A stretch of 64,000 nucleotides of DNA from Asterella californica (Eukaryota; Streptophyta; Marchantiopsida; Marchantiales; Aytoniaceae): NCBI GenBank assembly GCA_036924285.1, contig JAYKYS010000061.1:36820-100819 (forward strand). Reading direction: 5' to 3'. The notes under the pieces were generated by a model that saw only the letters and a list, made by a program, of their open reading frames with translations, was not told the origin of the DNA and made no database searches. A program made the position numbers and the translations under genes. How positions within the stretch are numbered: the first letter of the stretch is position 1; each line of letters opens with the position of its first letter. Positions 1 through 12,332 of the stretch are shown piece after piece.

Positions 1-202
1 GCATGGGAGGAGGAGAAAGGGAGGGGGAGGGGGTGGGTGAAAGGGCATCAGCCTCGCCCCTTCTGTAAGTCTGGGAACTGATCTGTTTACATCAAAGCAG
101 CCTGGTAGATGGCAGGTAGCCTACAAAGCTTCCAAAAGAAGACAGACATTGGTGTGCTGACCAGGTCAATACAGAGCCAGATCACAGTGTAGCACAACTG
201 AC

Positions 203-3200
203 CTTGTATGTATTATTGCCAGTATTGAGATCTGGGAAGATGCAGACATTAGCTTGGCCAGCAACTTCACTGTGCGTCTTTATTTTCTGCCTTGCAATAT
301 CAGGGTCCACAGCTGCATCATACTGTATCGGACCTGCATTATTTCTGCAATTCAGATCCAGCAATTCTGTCTCAGAGAAATGACAGCACATAATATGTGC
401 AGACAGATTGGCGCAAGACGCATGCGCTCAAGCAAAGCCTGAGTACTTCCAATAAGCTGATATGAACACTTCATTTAATACATGTTTGTCAAGATAGGAA
501 GCCATTGCCATTCATTTGCCTGTAATATATCTGTACAGTAGGGCTGTTGGTACATATTTTCACACGATAGGACTGTTGCCCATGGCAAACCTGCAGCCTG
601 CCTCATGCTCACCTTCTAGATATAGGTCTGAACGCAAGCGCTTAGCTGTCTCTACTGCCTTCTTCACCTTTTCAACCTGCATCATAGGCACTGTGTCAAA
701 GACATCTTGTAGCCCTGAGCAAGGAAACCTGAGTTCACCCCTTAGCAGGTATCACACTGTTGCAACAGCACTGGAAAATGATGCTAAAGGGGGGGGAGCA
801 GGCAGACAATGATCAAAGCATCAGCTTGCACCGACAGATCCCTTCGGCAACAAATGGCCACATACCTGAGGACCAGATCCCGAAACACCGGTCGAATATG
901 ACAGCATGGCAACCCTGGGAGTCACTCCGAAAGCAGCTGCAGTTTCTGCACTGGTGACAGCAATGAGGGCCAGCTCCTCAGCGCTTGGCTCTACATTCAC
1001 TGCACAGTCTCCATACACCAACACCTGCACACACCACACAGCAAGCTCAGCATGCTGGCATACCTTGATCATTGCTGCTGCATCATCACGCTGCAGTATC
1101 ATACCGCTGTTCTGCAGAACAAAGATAAGCTTAGTAGCAGAAGGGCAGGAAACATGAGCAAACCCAGATCATGTATGCTCAAACAAAACAGGCATGAAAT
1201 CATAATAGTCATTTCAGGTAGGACATTATGTGCATGCTCCTGATAGTTGTGACATGCGAGTTGAGCTTGGCTTGAGCCACAAGAGCATGCTGAAGCAGGT
1301 ACAGTTCAGGCCTTAGCATTGTGGTGGAGGGTGGCAGGAGAGGGAGGCTCACCTTGTCAGGCAGGCACATAAAGAAGACACTGGACACCAAGGGGCGCTC
1401 TTTTGACTTGAGGACCTGCAATGCAACAACCATAACAACAGTGAGTCATCCCCTCATGCATATGTCACATCAGCCAGTGTACTTCATTTGACAGCACAAG
1501 GGTTTGCAGACTGTATGTGCTGATGCCTGGCAGAGGTGAAAGAGCTGCCAGGCTGTGTTTGAGGCCTCCCACACCCCCCCCCCCCACCACCCCCCACCCT
1601 GTATGTGTCATGTACCCTAAAAAGCTGTGCATGTAGGGTACACATCAAGTGTGCAAGCAATGCAATACACAGTCACACAGCAGAAAGTTCATGCAGGTAA
1701 GCTTGGCCGTCCATAGAGCTCAACACAACAGACGCGTACGCGTGTGCAAAGGACAATGCATGACTGACTTGCAGTGCTGGTCTAATGGTGTTGGCTGTGG
1801 TTGAAGTGGCGCCTGAAACCATGCCATCAGCATCCCCAGCAAGAACCATGAGGGTGCCGTACACGTTGATGTCCTGCAAGCTGTCGCTAGCCTGCTGCTC
1901 TGTCATGCCCTTCTTCTTCCTGGCCTCGCACAGGATCCCCACATACTTGTCCAGGCTTCTCTGCATGTGTGAGCAGCATGTGTCAGCCACTGATGACTCT
2001 CAATATGCATTGCGCATGGATGGTGCACGGCAGACAATGAGGTGACAGTCACCTGCTCAATAGCTAGAACGAGTCCAGCAATGGCTTAAATCAGACCAGC
2101 TTGCATGTTTCAGCTGAGTGTGGATGAAAATGTGCAACCGCAATTGCAAGGGGTCTCTGCAGCAAAAAGCAGCACATGAGATCTTACCATGTGATCTATG
2201 ACCTCAATGCCAGAAAGGTCGAGCCCAAGCCTGTCAGCATCTTGAGCGACTGCCTCAGGGTCACCCAGCAGCGTCACTGAGGCCAAGCCCTTGCGCACAA
2301 TCTCAGTAGCAGCTGTCAAGACTCGCTTGTCGCCAGACTGCAACACGAACATTTGAGCATCAGCAAATACATATACCCTAGAGCAACATTTATGTGGCAA
2401 GCTTTGAATGCAATTAAGTTCAATCTTGCCTCTGGGTATCTGCATGTAGTGTCTGTGATGACTGCTGCAATGTGCAGAGACATACAGGCATGCTACAGGT
2501 TAAGCCTTTACGACAGCACAAGGGCTCAGCAGATGGAAAACGTACTTTCAAGTGCAGGACATGGATAAAAGCTAGCGCGGTCCAAGTTTCCAAGCCATTC
2601 AGCAAGGCAAAACTTTGGCACTGTACAGGTACAGTCAGCAGTCCAAGAAAAGAAGGACCAGCAGCCAAGTGGGTTGGCTGTTGAGCAGGTCTGCAAGTGA
2701 GCAGATGACTTCAAAGGTGACCTCATCACTCACTCACAGCGCCCTTGCCCTCCTCAGATGTCACCCCACCCACCAATCCACCAACCCCCTTGCCTGCTCA
2801 TCTTTCACATCTCTGGCTGTGGAATTCATAGCTTATGGTATGTTCAACTACCAGCTTGGTTGTGTCCTTATATGGCAAAGGGAAACAGCACTCAGATATT
2901 CCAGCGCAGCAAATGGGCAGCGCTCAGGATGGAAAAGGAGCAAGGCAGGGTGTAGACAAGAGGGAGCACCTCAGGCAGGACAATGTGCTGGGGGTTGGCC
3001 TGGCACTTCTGGGTGATGGAGTGCATGAACGCCTTGGGGGTGAGACGGGCTTTTGTGGGGGCTGCCAGCTCAACTGCCATGCTGTTCACGTCCACATACT
3101 TTGCAAAAGCTTCCTGCGACAAAGGAAGAAAAGCCTCTGCGGTGAGGCGCCATACTGGGAGCTTCTGTAGCCAGAAGCAGCCCAAGTTGTATTTTCTAGG

Positions 3201-6200
3201 TACCAGCACTACCACAATCACAGCTTGTGCACAGACAATGTATGTTGCAAGAGCAGTGCAGGGCAGTATGATGGTCAGTGTGCTGAAGCTGTACAGCGCA
3301 TTGACCCTGACTATGCCCGTGCCACGTCATCAAGTGAAGCTGAAAGCTTCTTAGAACTTGCTGGTCGCCTGCAGCGCCAGGTAGCTCTCCTCCTCCTGTG
3401 TTGACTTTCTGCTATGCTGCACGATGCAGACCTAGCAAGTGGCTTAGCATCTCACATGAGGCAAACAAGCTTCATGCTGCATGCCTGGATGCTGCTACAT
3501 AACAGCAAGGGCTCTGCACCTTTGCATGGTCGATCTTGAGGTTAGAGTTGGGCAGCATGCTAGCCTGGATCTGGCCCAGAATCTGGCATACTTCATACAT
3601 GGGCTTGTCCACGGTCATGACAGGGGCCCCTGCTGCTCCCTCCAGCCGCCCATGCTTGCTATATGCACTGGCCAGCATGCGGTCAATCAACTGCCTGCGC
3701 ACTCAGTAGTGATAGTAATGACAATGGTAATAACAACAGTAATAATGATAGCAATAGTAATGATCATGCATTGACACATGCAATGACAGACCATAGGCAG
3801 CTCCAATGTCATTGAATGTCATGCAGGTTCCATCAGCATCATGAAGACCGTATCGCATGCGAATCACATTGTGCTCACGCGGCAAATACGCCGAGCTATT
3901 CGGCGTAATAAAAATAAGAACGCTTGCCAGCTCATGCTGCTTTCCTGCACATTCAGTAGTCCAGCGCTGTTTGTTGGTTGCAGTTGATGCTGCTTCATGT
4001 ACTAAAGCAGTTTGTCTGTATACCGAACAGTTTTTCTGAACATTGTGTCACAGATTAAAGCATTGCAGCCAATGTGCAAGCAGAGTACCTTTAAAAACAA
4101 CATTGCCACAAGGTCATGCCACCATGTATGACGTGCATGCTTTCAACGGTGGCATGCGGTTGTGAAAGCTGATCTGTGCATGCAGTCTGCACAGGGAACA
4201 CACATCACAGACTCATCCTGAATCATTCGTCGTGGACCCACTTGAATGCAACCTTGCTGCACCGTCACACGCACAGTCTTAAAGAAGCCTATGCCATAAG
4301 ACAACAAACAAGCCCACTCTTGAGTATAGTGGAATGTATGTGCAAACTGCCTTGAAAGGAGAAGAGAGAGAGGAGCGAGGGAGGCGGAGGGGGGGGAGTA
4401 AAGAGGCCTACGTAGGGCCTGAGCCCTCGGATGTCAGCAGGATTCCAGCAACGCGTGGCCCCACGGGGTTGCTGTGGGCTGTGAGGAGCGTCCAAAGAAC
4501 ATCAGTGCGGTCTCTGCTTGTGATGACCAGAGGACGGGCGTCCATGCTGTGCAGGTGGTCCAGCAGCTCATTGATTCCCTCCGATGCCACCAGTACATCA
4601 CTCACCTCACTGTCCAGGCTACTCTCTTGGCCATACAGCAGTTTGGACCCCAGAGCGGCCTTCATCTCATTCAACCTGCGCATCCGTTTGGCGCCTGACT
4701 GCTTTTAGCAGGTGAGGGTGGGAAGGGGGGGGCGCGGGGATGAACTAGCTTTTCTGGGGATTACTGCCTCTGCAAAGCAGAGATGCTGAAGAACTTGGGC
4801 ATATAGTGTCATGATGCCGTGCACATGGCTCACTTTCACCCATCATGCAACTATCAGCTGTGTGATGCTTGCAACAACCATGCAGCATACAGCAAGAGGC
4901 TTGCATGTCGTGATGGACGTGTGGCTGACTGTCACGGTAACAGTGACTGCTGAGCAGTTACTGCTGAGACACAAATCCAGGTGAGGGCAGCTGCAGCACC
5001 ATGCAACTGTCTGAGAATGGACGCTGCACAGGATGTAACCTGTGACAGTGCCAAGTCATGGGCGGGTGCGCCAAAGACCAGGTGTGCAGACTACCACTGA
5101 CCTGACAGTTGTGAGGAGAGGGTTGAAAGGAAGGGCACCAGCAAAAGTGAAGTCTGGGCCTTGAACCTTGCTCTTCACCTGCTGGCTGATGATACTGTGC
5201 TCCTTTGGATTCACCTTGTTCAGCACCACGCCCAACAGGCTGGCCTTGTTGTGGCTGTAGCTCTGCTTGCCAATTAGCTGCAGACAGCATGCAGCAGAAG
5301 GCGGGGCGTCATGACAGAGCCTAAAGATATAATGATCAAACGCAGGAAACAAGCTGAGAATGGTTTTGATGGGAGATCAACGAGGCACAGAGCAATTGAA
5401 GGTCAATTGTGTGATGATCTGATCAAACTGATCAATGGTCGATCACTGCAGTGACACACAGAATCATACATCATGGGCCCCCTCATGAGAGCAGGTGCGG
5501 ACAGCAATTTGGACGCCATTGACCACACAAGCAAGGTAACTGTTGTGCAAAACAAGTCCACAGCAGGTCCGCAACAGCTTTAGGATTGTAGCTATGATGC
5601 ATGAGAGGTGCTATCTCCAGCTCAAGCTGTGCACCACACGCTGAAGGATGCTGCAGCAAAAGCCAAAATGCAGTCAAGCCGCAACAGCTCACCACCGAGT
5701 TGGCCAGATCAACTGCAGAGCTGAAACCATGCTGAGTGCGGCTGTCCAGCACCAACAGCACCGGCGTCTCCAGGGTTGCAGCAATCTTTGCATCCAAGTC
5801 ATTGACATTTCCCAGGCCTGGCTCACGCCCACTCAGCCCTTCAATGACAACTAAGTCATGCTGCTTTCGGTATGTGACATACTTGTTGTAGATGATGTCC
5901 ATCAGCTCTTCTACCTGCCCAGTGGAAAGGAGCTGGGCAGCTTCTTTGGCTGAGATGCCGGACTGCTGGCTGGAGTCATGCTTCATGTTGAAAGCAGCTC
6001 TCATCCTGTATGCACGACTCATTTACAGTTGTTTGTAGTTCACACCTACTTTTCTTTTGTGGATACCAAGTCAATGCATGCAGTCAGACTGCAGGCAGAT
6101 TGCAATCACCTACACAGCATTTTGCAGCGTAAATAAATGCATTCCTGAAGACTGAATTTTAACTTCGTCTGCTCTGATGCATCACATGACAGGCCGGGAA

Positions 6201-6600
6201 TGACTGCACCCACTTGTCCTTGCAGAGCATTGCATAGTGCTTGTGAGCTGAGACTTACAAGTCAATGTGGCGCGATAGTCCAGTGGTGGAGTTGGGAAAT
6301 GGTTCCCCAGACACCTATGGAGGGCAACACAAAACTGAAGTGGTAAACAGCAGTAGACGTGAACAACTGGAGACGTACTGGTTGGAAGAACCCAACGCTA
6401 CTCAGGTGCCTTTCAAAATAGTCGGTCAAACCCAGAAGGATGGGTGAGCTGTTCTGTCTGCCCTCAATATTGGCAACATAGACTCCTGGAACGTTTTTAG
6501 ATTCAAGCAGAGCCGGTGTCTGGGAAAAGCATCGATTGAATTCTAAAGAGGCAGTGCCAGCATGCTGTCCTCGCACTGCCCTGTGGAAGAACATAAACAT
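203..6600 (-). CDS. PTA: Phosphate acetyltransferase (Pta), 13 exons, 3' end off the window
   Basis: Interconverts acetyl-CoA and acetyl phosphate and feeds the acetate kinase next door. Exons, all GT-AG and in phase: 6600-6379, 6314-6259, 6005-5693, 5277-5102, 4675-4412, 3694-3520, 3113-2970, 2337-2188, 1960-1769, 1415-1353, 1024-866, 676-613, 333-203. These give about 703 residues; the final 30-40 expected for the family lie left of base 1. Exons 1-4 are the long-Pta N-terminal part ([37 protein letters not shown]) without an intact Walker A. Exon 5 carries the DRTGG-type linker (SRDRTDVLW). The catalytic half shows [41 protein letters not shown] and LSYSTG. ATG 6600 gives an F/R-rich leader that could be a mitochondrial presequence, which is an inference. 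An AG at 6582-6581 leaves open an upstream exon instead. The starts of PTA and ACK are 573 bases apart. Confidence 0.93.
3705..3775. repeat. Imperfect trinucleotide microsatellite
   Basis: Degenerate run of TAA/TGA/CAA-type triplets on the plus strand, directly abutting the sigma-factor fragment within the PTA intron. Confidence 0.75.
3778..3894 (-). pseudogene. Orphan fragment of a sigma-70 family factor, region 4.2, inside a PTA intron
   Basis: Reading down the minus strand from about 3894, this stretch encodes [19 protein letters not shown] followed by [15 protein letters not shown]. That is the DNA-binding region 4.2 signature of bacterial and plastid RNA polymerase sigma factors (canonical form R-E-R-x-V-I-R-x-R-Y-G-L ... 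I-G-x-x-Y-G-L-S). It ends abruptly before the R-x-R-V-R-Q-I-E helix and runs into an imperfect trinucleotide repeat at 3705-3775. No other sigma-factor sequence is visible in the window. It lies between PTA exons 5 and 6, on the same strand. The flanking PTA exons join in phase without it, so it is not needed for PTA. Most likely it is a duplicated exon piece of a nuclear plastid sigma-factor gene. Rare inclusion in a transcript cannot be excluded. Confidence 0.72.
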
Positions 6601-7173
6601 TTAGTAAGTTATGGCATCATGGGGTTTCAAGCACAGGCTTGACAGGCTGGTGGATTTGTGTTATTCCCCAGCATGACATGGCATGTGCATCCACCAACAT
6701 ACCTCACATATGAAGGGAGCCGTCTGCCGGCCGACCCTCGAAACACCGACAGGAACATGTGTCACCCTCGGAACACCGACAAAAAACATGTCTCAAGGAG
6801 GATGCCTCCACCAGCAGCAGGTGCGAGGCGGCAGCAGTCGTCAATGCAGCAGCAAGCACACGTTTGCCGCAAGGCGGTTGAGTTCACAGGCCTTCAGCCA
6901 TCACTGGCCGCTGAGAGCTGAACCGTGGTTCAGCACTCGGCCGTATCGCATATGTCGCTTCGATTCAGCATAGTCGCTTATTTGCTTTACGAGACAATTG
7001 CATGACTTGCATGACATGCCATGACTTAACAAGCTCTCCCTAATGGGCACTGCGGGAGCTGAAACCAGTCAGGAGTGATCACAAGGGGCTTTTTGCTATA
7101 TCCGTTAGAGTGTCTTCGTCCCCATACAAACATTTTGATTTATAGACGTTGTTTGGCCTTGGTCAAACTTGCG
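6601..7173. promoter_or_regulatory. Shared divergent intergenic region between PTA and ACK
   Basis: 573 bases separate the two proposed start codons of opposite-strand, same-pathway genes, so both promoters must lie here or in the first introns. I see no clear TATA box on either side. An 18-base segment (CGAAACACCGACAGGAAC and a near-copy) occurs twice at about 6739-6785. Confidence 0.55.
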
Positions 7174-9383
7174 ATGGCCTCTAAGAAGGTGCTGGTACTG
7201 AACGCCGGTAGCTCGTCTTTAAAATTCAAGCTGTTTGAGTACGCCAAAAGTCAGCTTGTTGCATCCGTCAGCGGTTTAGTCGAGCGAATTGGCGACACTG
7301 CTAACTCGCAGGTGACTTGAGCTCTGCATGCTTTAGTCATCTCGTGTTTGCCTCACAAGGCTTCAGAGCACAGTTCCTGTTTCACGCCTCGTTCTTGTAA
7401 CGATAACACGCGACGGTCTTCACTTTAAAGACTGACAGCAAAGCTATTCACTTGCAATCACAACTTTAGTAATTGTACAGTGCACTGCAGCTGCTGGGTA
7501 AAGTAAACACAGGGAAGAATAAAGGCAAGGCCACACACAAAGAAAGCATCAAAGATCATACTTCTGCATTGGATGTGGCCATGAACTACCTGCAAGATTC
7601 CTACTCCAAGTCTGTCAGGCAGCAGGTCCATGCCATTGGTCATCGGGTGGTGCACGGCAAGAATGTCGGGGAAGCCAAGCTTGTGACATCAGAGACTGAA
7701 CAACTCATTCAAGATGCTGCAGCACTTGCTCCTCTGCACAACCCAGCAAACCTGCAAGGCATCATAGCTGCCAAGTCTATCTTTCCCGGTCAGCCACAGG
7801 TCTGGTAACTATTGCATCCCACAGGCCGGTCTGCACTTTGTTGAATCTACCGTTGTTCAAATACCATGTTTGACTCTCAGGCATGCTGCTTCTTTGACTG
7901 TCTCCTGCATAAGTCTCTAACAAATCTGAGGGCTGCAGGTAGCAGTCTTTGACACTGCTTTTCACCAGAGCATGCCTGCACATGCCTACATGTACGCTTT
8001 GCCGTATGACTTGTATGAGCAAAGTGCAGTCCGTAAGTATGGCTTTCATGGAACAAGCTATCTGTACCTCCTGCGGCAAGCCAGCAACATGCTCAAGAAG
8101 CCAGAAAACCAACTCAACTTGATAGCATGTCATATAGGTGAGCACAGTGGTTGGTGTCACTTTCTGTTTCAAACAATTCCACAGGGCCTGGTGCTGTCCA
8201 CCAGAAAACGTATATTCCACCTATTGTACCATGGTATGGTGCCCTCACGGGCTGGTTGCGCAGGTGCCGGCGCCAGCATGTGTGCCATTGAGAAGGGCAA
8301 GTGCATAGACACTAGCATGGGCCTTACCCCTCTTGAGGGGTGAGCCTTCTCCCTTGGTCTCCTTTGCAAACCTCTACAGAGCTTTGTACCATTTCTTGGA
8401 AACTTGGGATAGGCGCCCCGCGTAGATCAGAGCTCAAAGCCTAGTGTTCAACACTGTAGTGTGCAGTGGTAGAGCAGGCGCTTGGCCCTACAACAAGCTG
8501 TCAGGACCCAGTACAAGTGTATCATTAGTTTGACTCTAATGGCGATAATCAGCGTTGTGAATTGTCATCCTTTGTTTGCAAGGGCAGGATGATCTGCCTG
8601 GCAGGTTGGTGATGGGCACCAGATGTGGGGACCTGGACCCTGCTGTTGTGCTGTATATCCAGAACACAACTGGCAGGGGGCCACAAGACATGGACCGACT
8701 CCTCAACAAGAAAAGCGGGTTGCTGGGCCTGGCAGGCAAGAGTGACATCAGAGCCATTCTAGAGGAGTCTGCATTAGGCAATGACAAAGCTAATCTAGCC
8801 ATGAATGTAAGTCATATCTCATTCTCCCAGGCGTAATCTTGTCAGGGGTACGCCACAGTATGACTCTTCTGTTATCTCTATGGCAGCAGCACCACAATTT
8901 GGCCAGGCAATAGGTTACAAAGAAAGCCTTGCTGATGTACATACACTGATGCATCATGGACAGGTCTATGCCGTTGTGTATTGCCTGCAGGTGTTTGTGC
9001 ATCGTACAAGAAAGTACATTGGAGCATACATGGTGCACCTCAAAGGCAAGGTAGATGCTATTGTGATGTCAGCTGGTGTTGGGGAGAACTCGCCACATGT
9101 CAGACAGCTGCTGCTAGCAGATCTTGAGGTGAGTCCTGTTAGTACCTTTTGCCCTGTCTGTATGCTGAGTACAGTCCTGTTTTGTTGACATTGCTCTGTG
9201 CAACAGAGAGACGCTTGTGATCTGCAGACTTTTGGAGTAAGTGTAGATGAGGGCAAAAACAGGCAGCACATAGGCCAGCCTGGGGAGATCCAAACAGATG
9301 GCTCTGTTGTGAAAGTGCTCGTCATTCCCACAGACGAGGAATTGTCCATTGCACAGCAAACATTGGAAGTTATCAATTCCTAG
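7174..9383 (+). CDS. ACK: Acetate kinase, 7 exons
   Basis: Transfers phosphate between acetyl phosphate and ADP, giving acetate and ATP, and acts after Pta. Exons: 7174-7311, 7491-7799, 7939-8137, 8264-8339, 8605-8806, 8991-9128, 9228-9383, all in phase, about 405 residues, the usual family length. An in-frame alternative acceptor at 9207 would add seven residues. Visible motifs are [81 protein letters not shown] and PTDEELSIA. Two family positions differ: HGTSY instead of the common HGTSH, and HIGAGAS instead of HLGNGAS (the Asn is Ala). The first ATG lies right at the conserved core, so no targeting peptide is evident. That suggests a cytosolic product unless a 5' exon was missed. Confidence 0.95.
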
Positions 9384-9952
9384 AAACATGCTGCCTGGTG
9401 CTGCCCTCAATCGTTTGTTGTGCTGTGAATCATGTAGAAACAGGCAGGCCATAGCGCACAGTCTGTGTAAGGCTTGTGCTATAACGTTTTGGCAGCTTGA
9501 CATAGAACACTGCCCAAGTTTTGTGCCCAACCAAGCAGACGGGGTTGGCTTCAATACAGATGTATGAAAGCTGTTTTTCCTGATGGTCTACACACCCTGA
9601 TGCAGGTCACACTCCTGGCGAATGAAGAGGTTTCTGAATCACTCCATCAAGCTCAATTGTCTGGAACCAGTGTATTGCCAAATGGGTTCCAAACTCACAC
9701 AGAGGTGAATTATTCAACTGAAGACCGCAAAACGAAATGCCTTTGATGACTCACATAAATATGCAAGTTGGAAAGAGATAGGCTGCACGTAATGCTAGTC
9801 AGAAGCAGCTGGGTCCAATCCTTGTTGCAAACGTGCAGTGGTGTAGCCTGATTGCTGATCAGATGGCCTGCTGTTGGATGTGCCCTGGCAATGGGTCTAT
9901 TTGAGCCTGAGAGACAAGCAATCAGGCTATACTGAAGCTCTCCAAATGAGCG

Positions 9953-10666
9953 TCACTGTGGGGTGTAGAGGCCAGCTGTTGTAAGCAGATGTCGCTTGGC
10001 TGCTGCCAGCTTTGCCTTGCGTCTAGCCCCAGTGTTAGTGTGCAGAATTCCTTTTCCAACAGCTTTATCAATCTCCTGAAATGCTTCTGATATCAACTTC
10101 TCTACAGGCTTGATTGCGTCTTCAGAGGAAGGTAAATCTGTCATGAACCCGTCTACAGCTGAGAACACCTGCGCACAGCCATAGCAAGTCAGCCAGGGCA
10201 ACAACTCGCCTGCATTAGACCCTGAAAGACATCAAGTTCACTGCACCACATACAATGGCAATATAGCTGCCTTAGGGCAGCACTTGTTTTTGCAAAAACA
10301 GAGAGCTGGGGTTTCAGATACCTTCTTCATTCTGGTAGCTATGGCTGACTTGTGAGACTTGTTGTATTGCCTAGCCTTTTCAGAGGTCCTTTCTCGTTTT
10401 AGGGAATTCTGCTTGGAAACAATCTGGAGTGTTGCTCTCGCTGTAACACACCTCGGACTGCAGCCTGCACGGCAGCGGACACATCGCGCGTGAGCAAGAG
10501 CACGCAGACGGGCTAAGAACATACAAGCAATGTGAGTACTTGGAAGAGCTTGTCCGCGAAGCGCAGAACTAGACCGGGAGCTCAAGGGTGCAGAGCTGGG
10601 GGGTGAGTGCTGTGTCCGGCTAGCCAAGGACATGTGAGTCACTGCGCCGCACAAGGAGCTCGACAT
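9953..10666 (-). CDS. Plastid 30S ribosomal protein bS20
   Basis: Primary 16S rRNA-binding protein of the bacterial-type small subunit, here nuclear-encoded for the plastid. Exons 10666-10540, 10464-10322 and 10168-9953, all in phase, give 161 residues. Residues 1 to about 50 are Ser/Arg/Ala-rich with almost no acidic residues ([19 protein letters not shown]...), typical of a chloroplast transit peptide. The mature part shows the S20 hallmarks [35 protein letters not shown] and [12 protein letters not shown]. The first intron (75 bases) has no in-frame stop, so it could be retained, but splicing gives the shorter and more plausible leader. The gene stands head-to-head with eIF3f, about 208 bases apart. 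Confidence 0.93.
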
Positions 10667-10874
10667 AGTTCACTAAAATTGACCAGTCTGCCGCAAAGAC
10701 ACCACTTCAGCAGGCCTGTGATAGCTGTGAGTTTTGGTGATCATCTGCCTGATGACCTATTTCTTTACCCTAATGTCTAAAATGGCAGGGCGGCCTAAAT
10801 GTGTGTGTGTGTGACCTTGACTCCACGCCTGATTGCAACGCCTGATTGCCCCTGAAATACCATCGGAACTGTGC
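10667..10874. promoter_or_regulatory. Compact divergent promoter region between bS20 and eIF3f
   Basis: Only 208 bases separate the two start codons, so the promoters must overlap or share elements. A short GT microsatellite (10798-10812) lies about 60 bases before the eIF3f ATG. Confidence 0.55.
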
Positions 10875-12332
10875 ATGGCACCCCTCAACCTGCCCGTGGG
10901 GCAGACCAGCATCACTGTTAGAGTGCAACCGGTTGTGCTGTTTTCTGTTTGCGATGCTTACATCAGACGCAACGAGGGAAAAGACAGGGTGATCGGGACA
11001 CTTTTAGGCTCCATTTCAGATGGTGTTGTCGACATTCGGGAATGCTATGCTGTGCCACATAACGAGAGCATGGACCAGGTGAGTCTATGTGCACATCCTG
11101 ATACAAGTTAAAACCAAGAAGAAGGGTATACCCTTTCTTTCAGCAGTCTTGAAGTCTGTATGCCACGTCTTGTGCACAGGTAGAAATGGACATTGTTCAC
11201 CACAGAACACTTTGTGAGTTGCGGCGCAGAGTCAACAACAAGGAGAGAATAGTCGGTTGGTGAGACCTGTACCATTGCAGCTGTGTACAGGGTGACCAGT
11301 ACAGGTCCAGGTGTCTTGAAGGTTTTTGGTCAGACTTTTCGCATTGGGTGCAGGTACTCCACTGGTCAAGGTGTCTCTGGCAGTGATGCTAGATTCCAGA
11401 TGTATTACGAAACCCAGTGTCAGAACCCAGTGCGTACTGCAATTGGTGCTTTGTGTACACTAATGGCTGGCTGGTCCTCAAACAGGCTCATTATTCCACA
11501 ATCAACATGTGGTGATTCTGCACCTTGCTGTGTAGGTGCACTTGAGAGTGGACACCACCTTGACAAATAACAAATTAGATGTGGTTGCCTATGTTGCCCG
11601 TCACTTGACTCTTGGTGACAGGACTACATCCTTGGCGCAAGAATTCCAGCAAGTACCCTGTGAAGTCAGGACTGTTGAGGTTGAGCGATTAGGAAGTGAG
11701 CCTTGCAACTTTTGAGGGGTTCTGCATTGCTAAGTGCAGCTGCTCATGTATTACTGTACAGAGATAGTGTTCTGCTAAGTGAGCTGAGTGCAGCCCTTGC
11801 ATACACAACTCTGCTGCTGCATGACTGAGCATCAGCCTTGTAGGTTGCTCTGACTAGTTGCTTAGCATGCTCAGCACTGGTATCTGTCTTGAGGCCTGCG
11901 TCAAACTTCAAGTCATCTGGCTTGCAGTTGAGCTTCTTCAGAACGAGGTCACAGAGAAGCTTCCCAGTGAAGCAGAAAACCTGCAGACGGCTATCGTTAG
12001 ACTTCAAAGTGCACTCAGTAGAGCGTACCAGTATGTGGATGATGTTGTGGTGAGTCGCAGTCAGCTCTTGTTTCTCATTTTGTTTTTGTACCTGTAGTGT
12101 GTTGATAGCGCTTTCTGATGTGCAGAATGGCAAGCAAAAGGGAGATATCAATGTAGGTAGATACCTTGCAGACACATGTGCTGCAGTACCATATATCAGA
12201 AAGGAAGACTTTGAGCAGCTTTTGCAGGATAACACTCAAGATGCTCTCCTTGTCATGTACCTGTCCAATCTAGTGAAGGCACACGTTGCATTAGCAGACA
12301 AACTTGGCACTGCTGCCCTGCCCATTCTGTAG
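10875..12332 (+). CDS. eIF3F: Eukaryotic translation initiation factor 3 subunit F (MPN domain)
   Basis: Core subunit of eIF3, which binds the 40S subunit during translation initiation in the cytosol. Exons 10875-11078, 11180-11259, 11354-11429, 11536-11695, 11928-12049 and 12126-12332 are all in phase and give 282 residues, the normal length. The N-terminal MPN domain shows [41 protein letters not shown]-like IVGWYSTG and LTLGDR. The C-terminal part shows [38 protein letters not shown]. The metal-binding JAMM residues are absent, as usual for subunit F. An upstream in-frame ORF extension lacks an ATG, so 10875 is the start. Confidence 0.95.

Noticed and set aside
6268..6330. tRNA-like A box (CGATAGTCCAGTGGTGGAG)
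   Set aside because: The stretch lies mostly within PTA exon 2, whose splice sites and phase rebuild RHIDLMRAAF exactly. It has no B box and no cloverleaf.
7075..7173. N-terminal extension of acetate kinase as a targeting peptide
   Set aside because: The in-frame extension has no ATG and starts at GTG. The first ATG is 7174.
8448..8516. tRNA- or SINE-like sequence (GTGCAGTGGTAGAGCAGGCG) in an ACK intron
   Set aside because: Only the A-box half looks right. There is no GGTTCGANTCC box and no acceptor-stem pairing.
11744..12235. 163-codon minus-strand frame
   Set aside because: It lies antisense to eIF3f exons 5 and 6, which fully explain the region.
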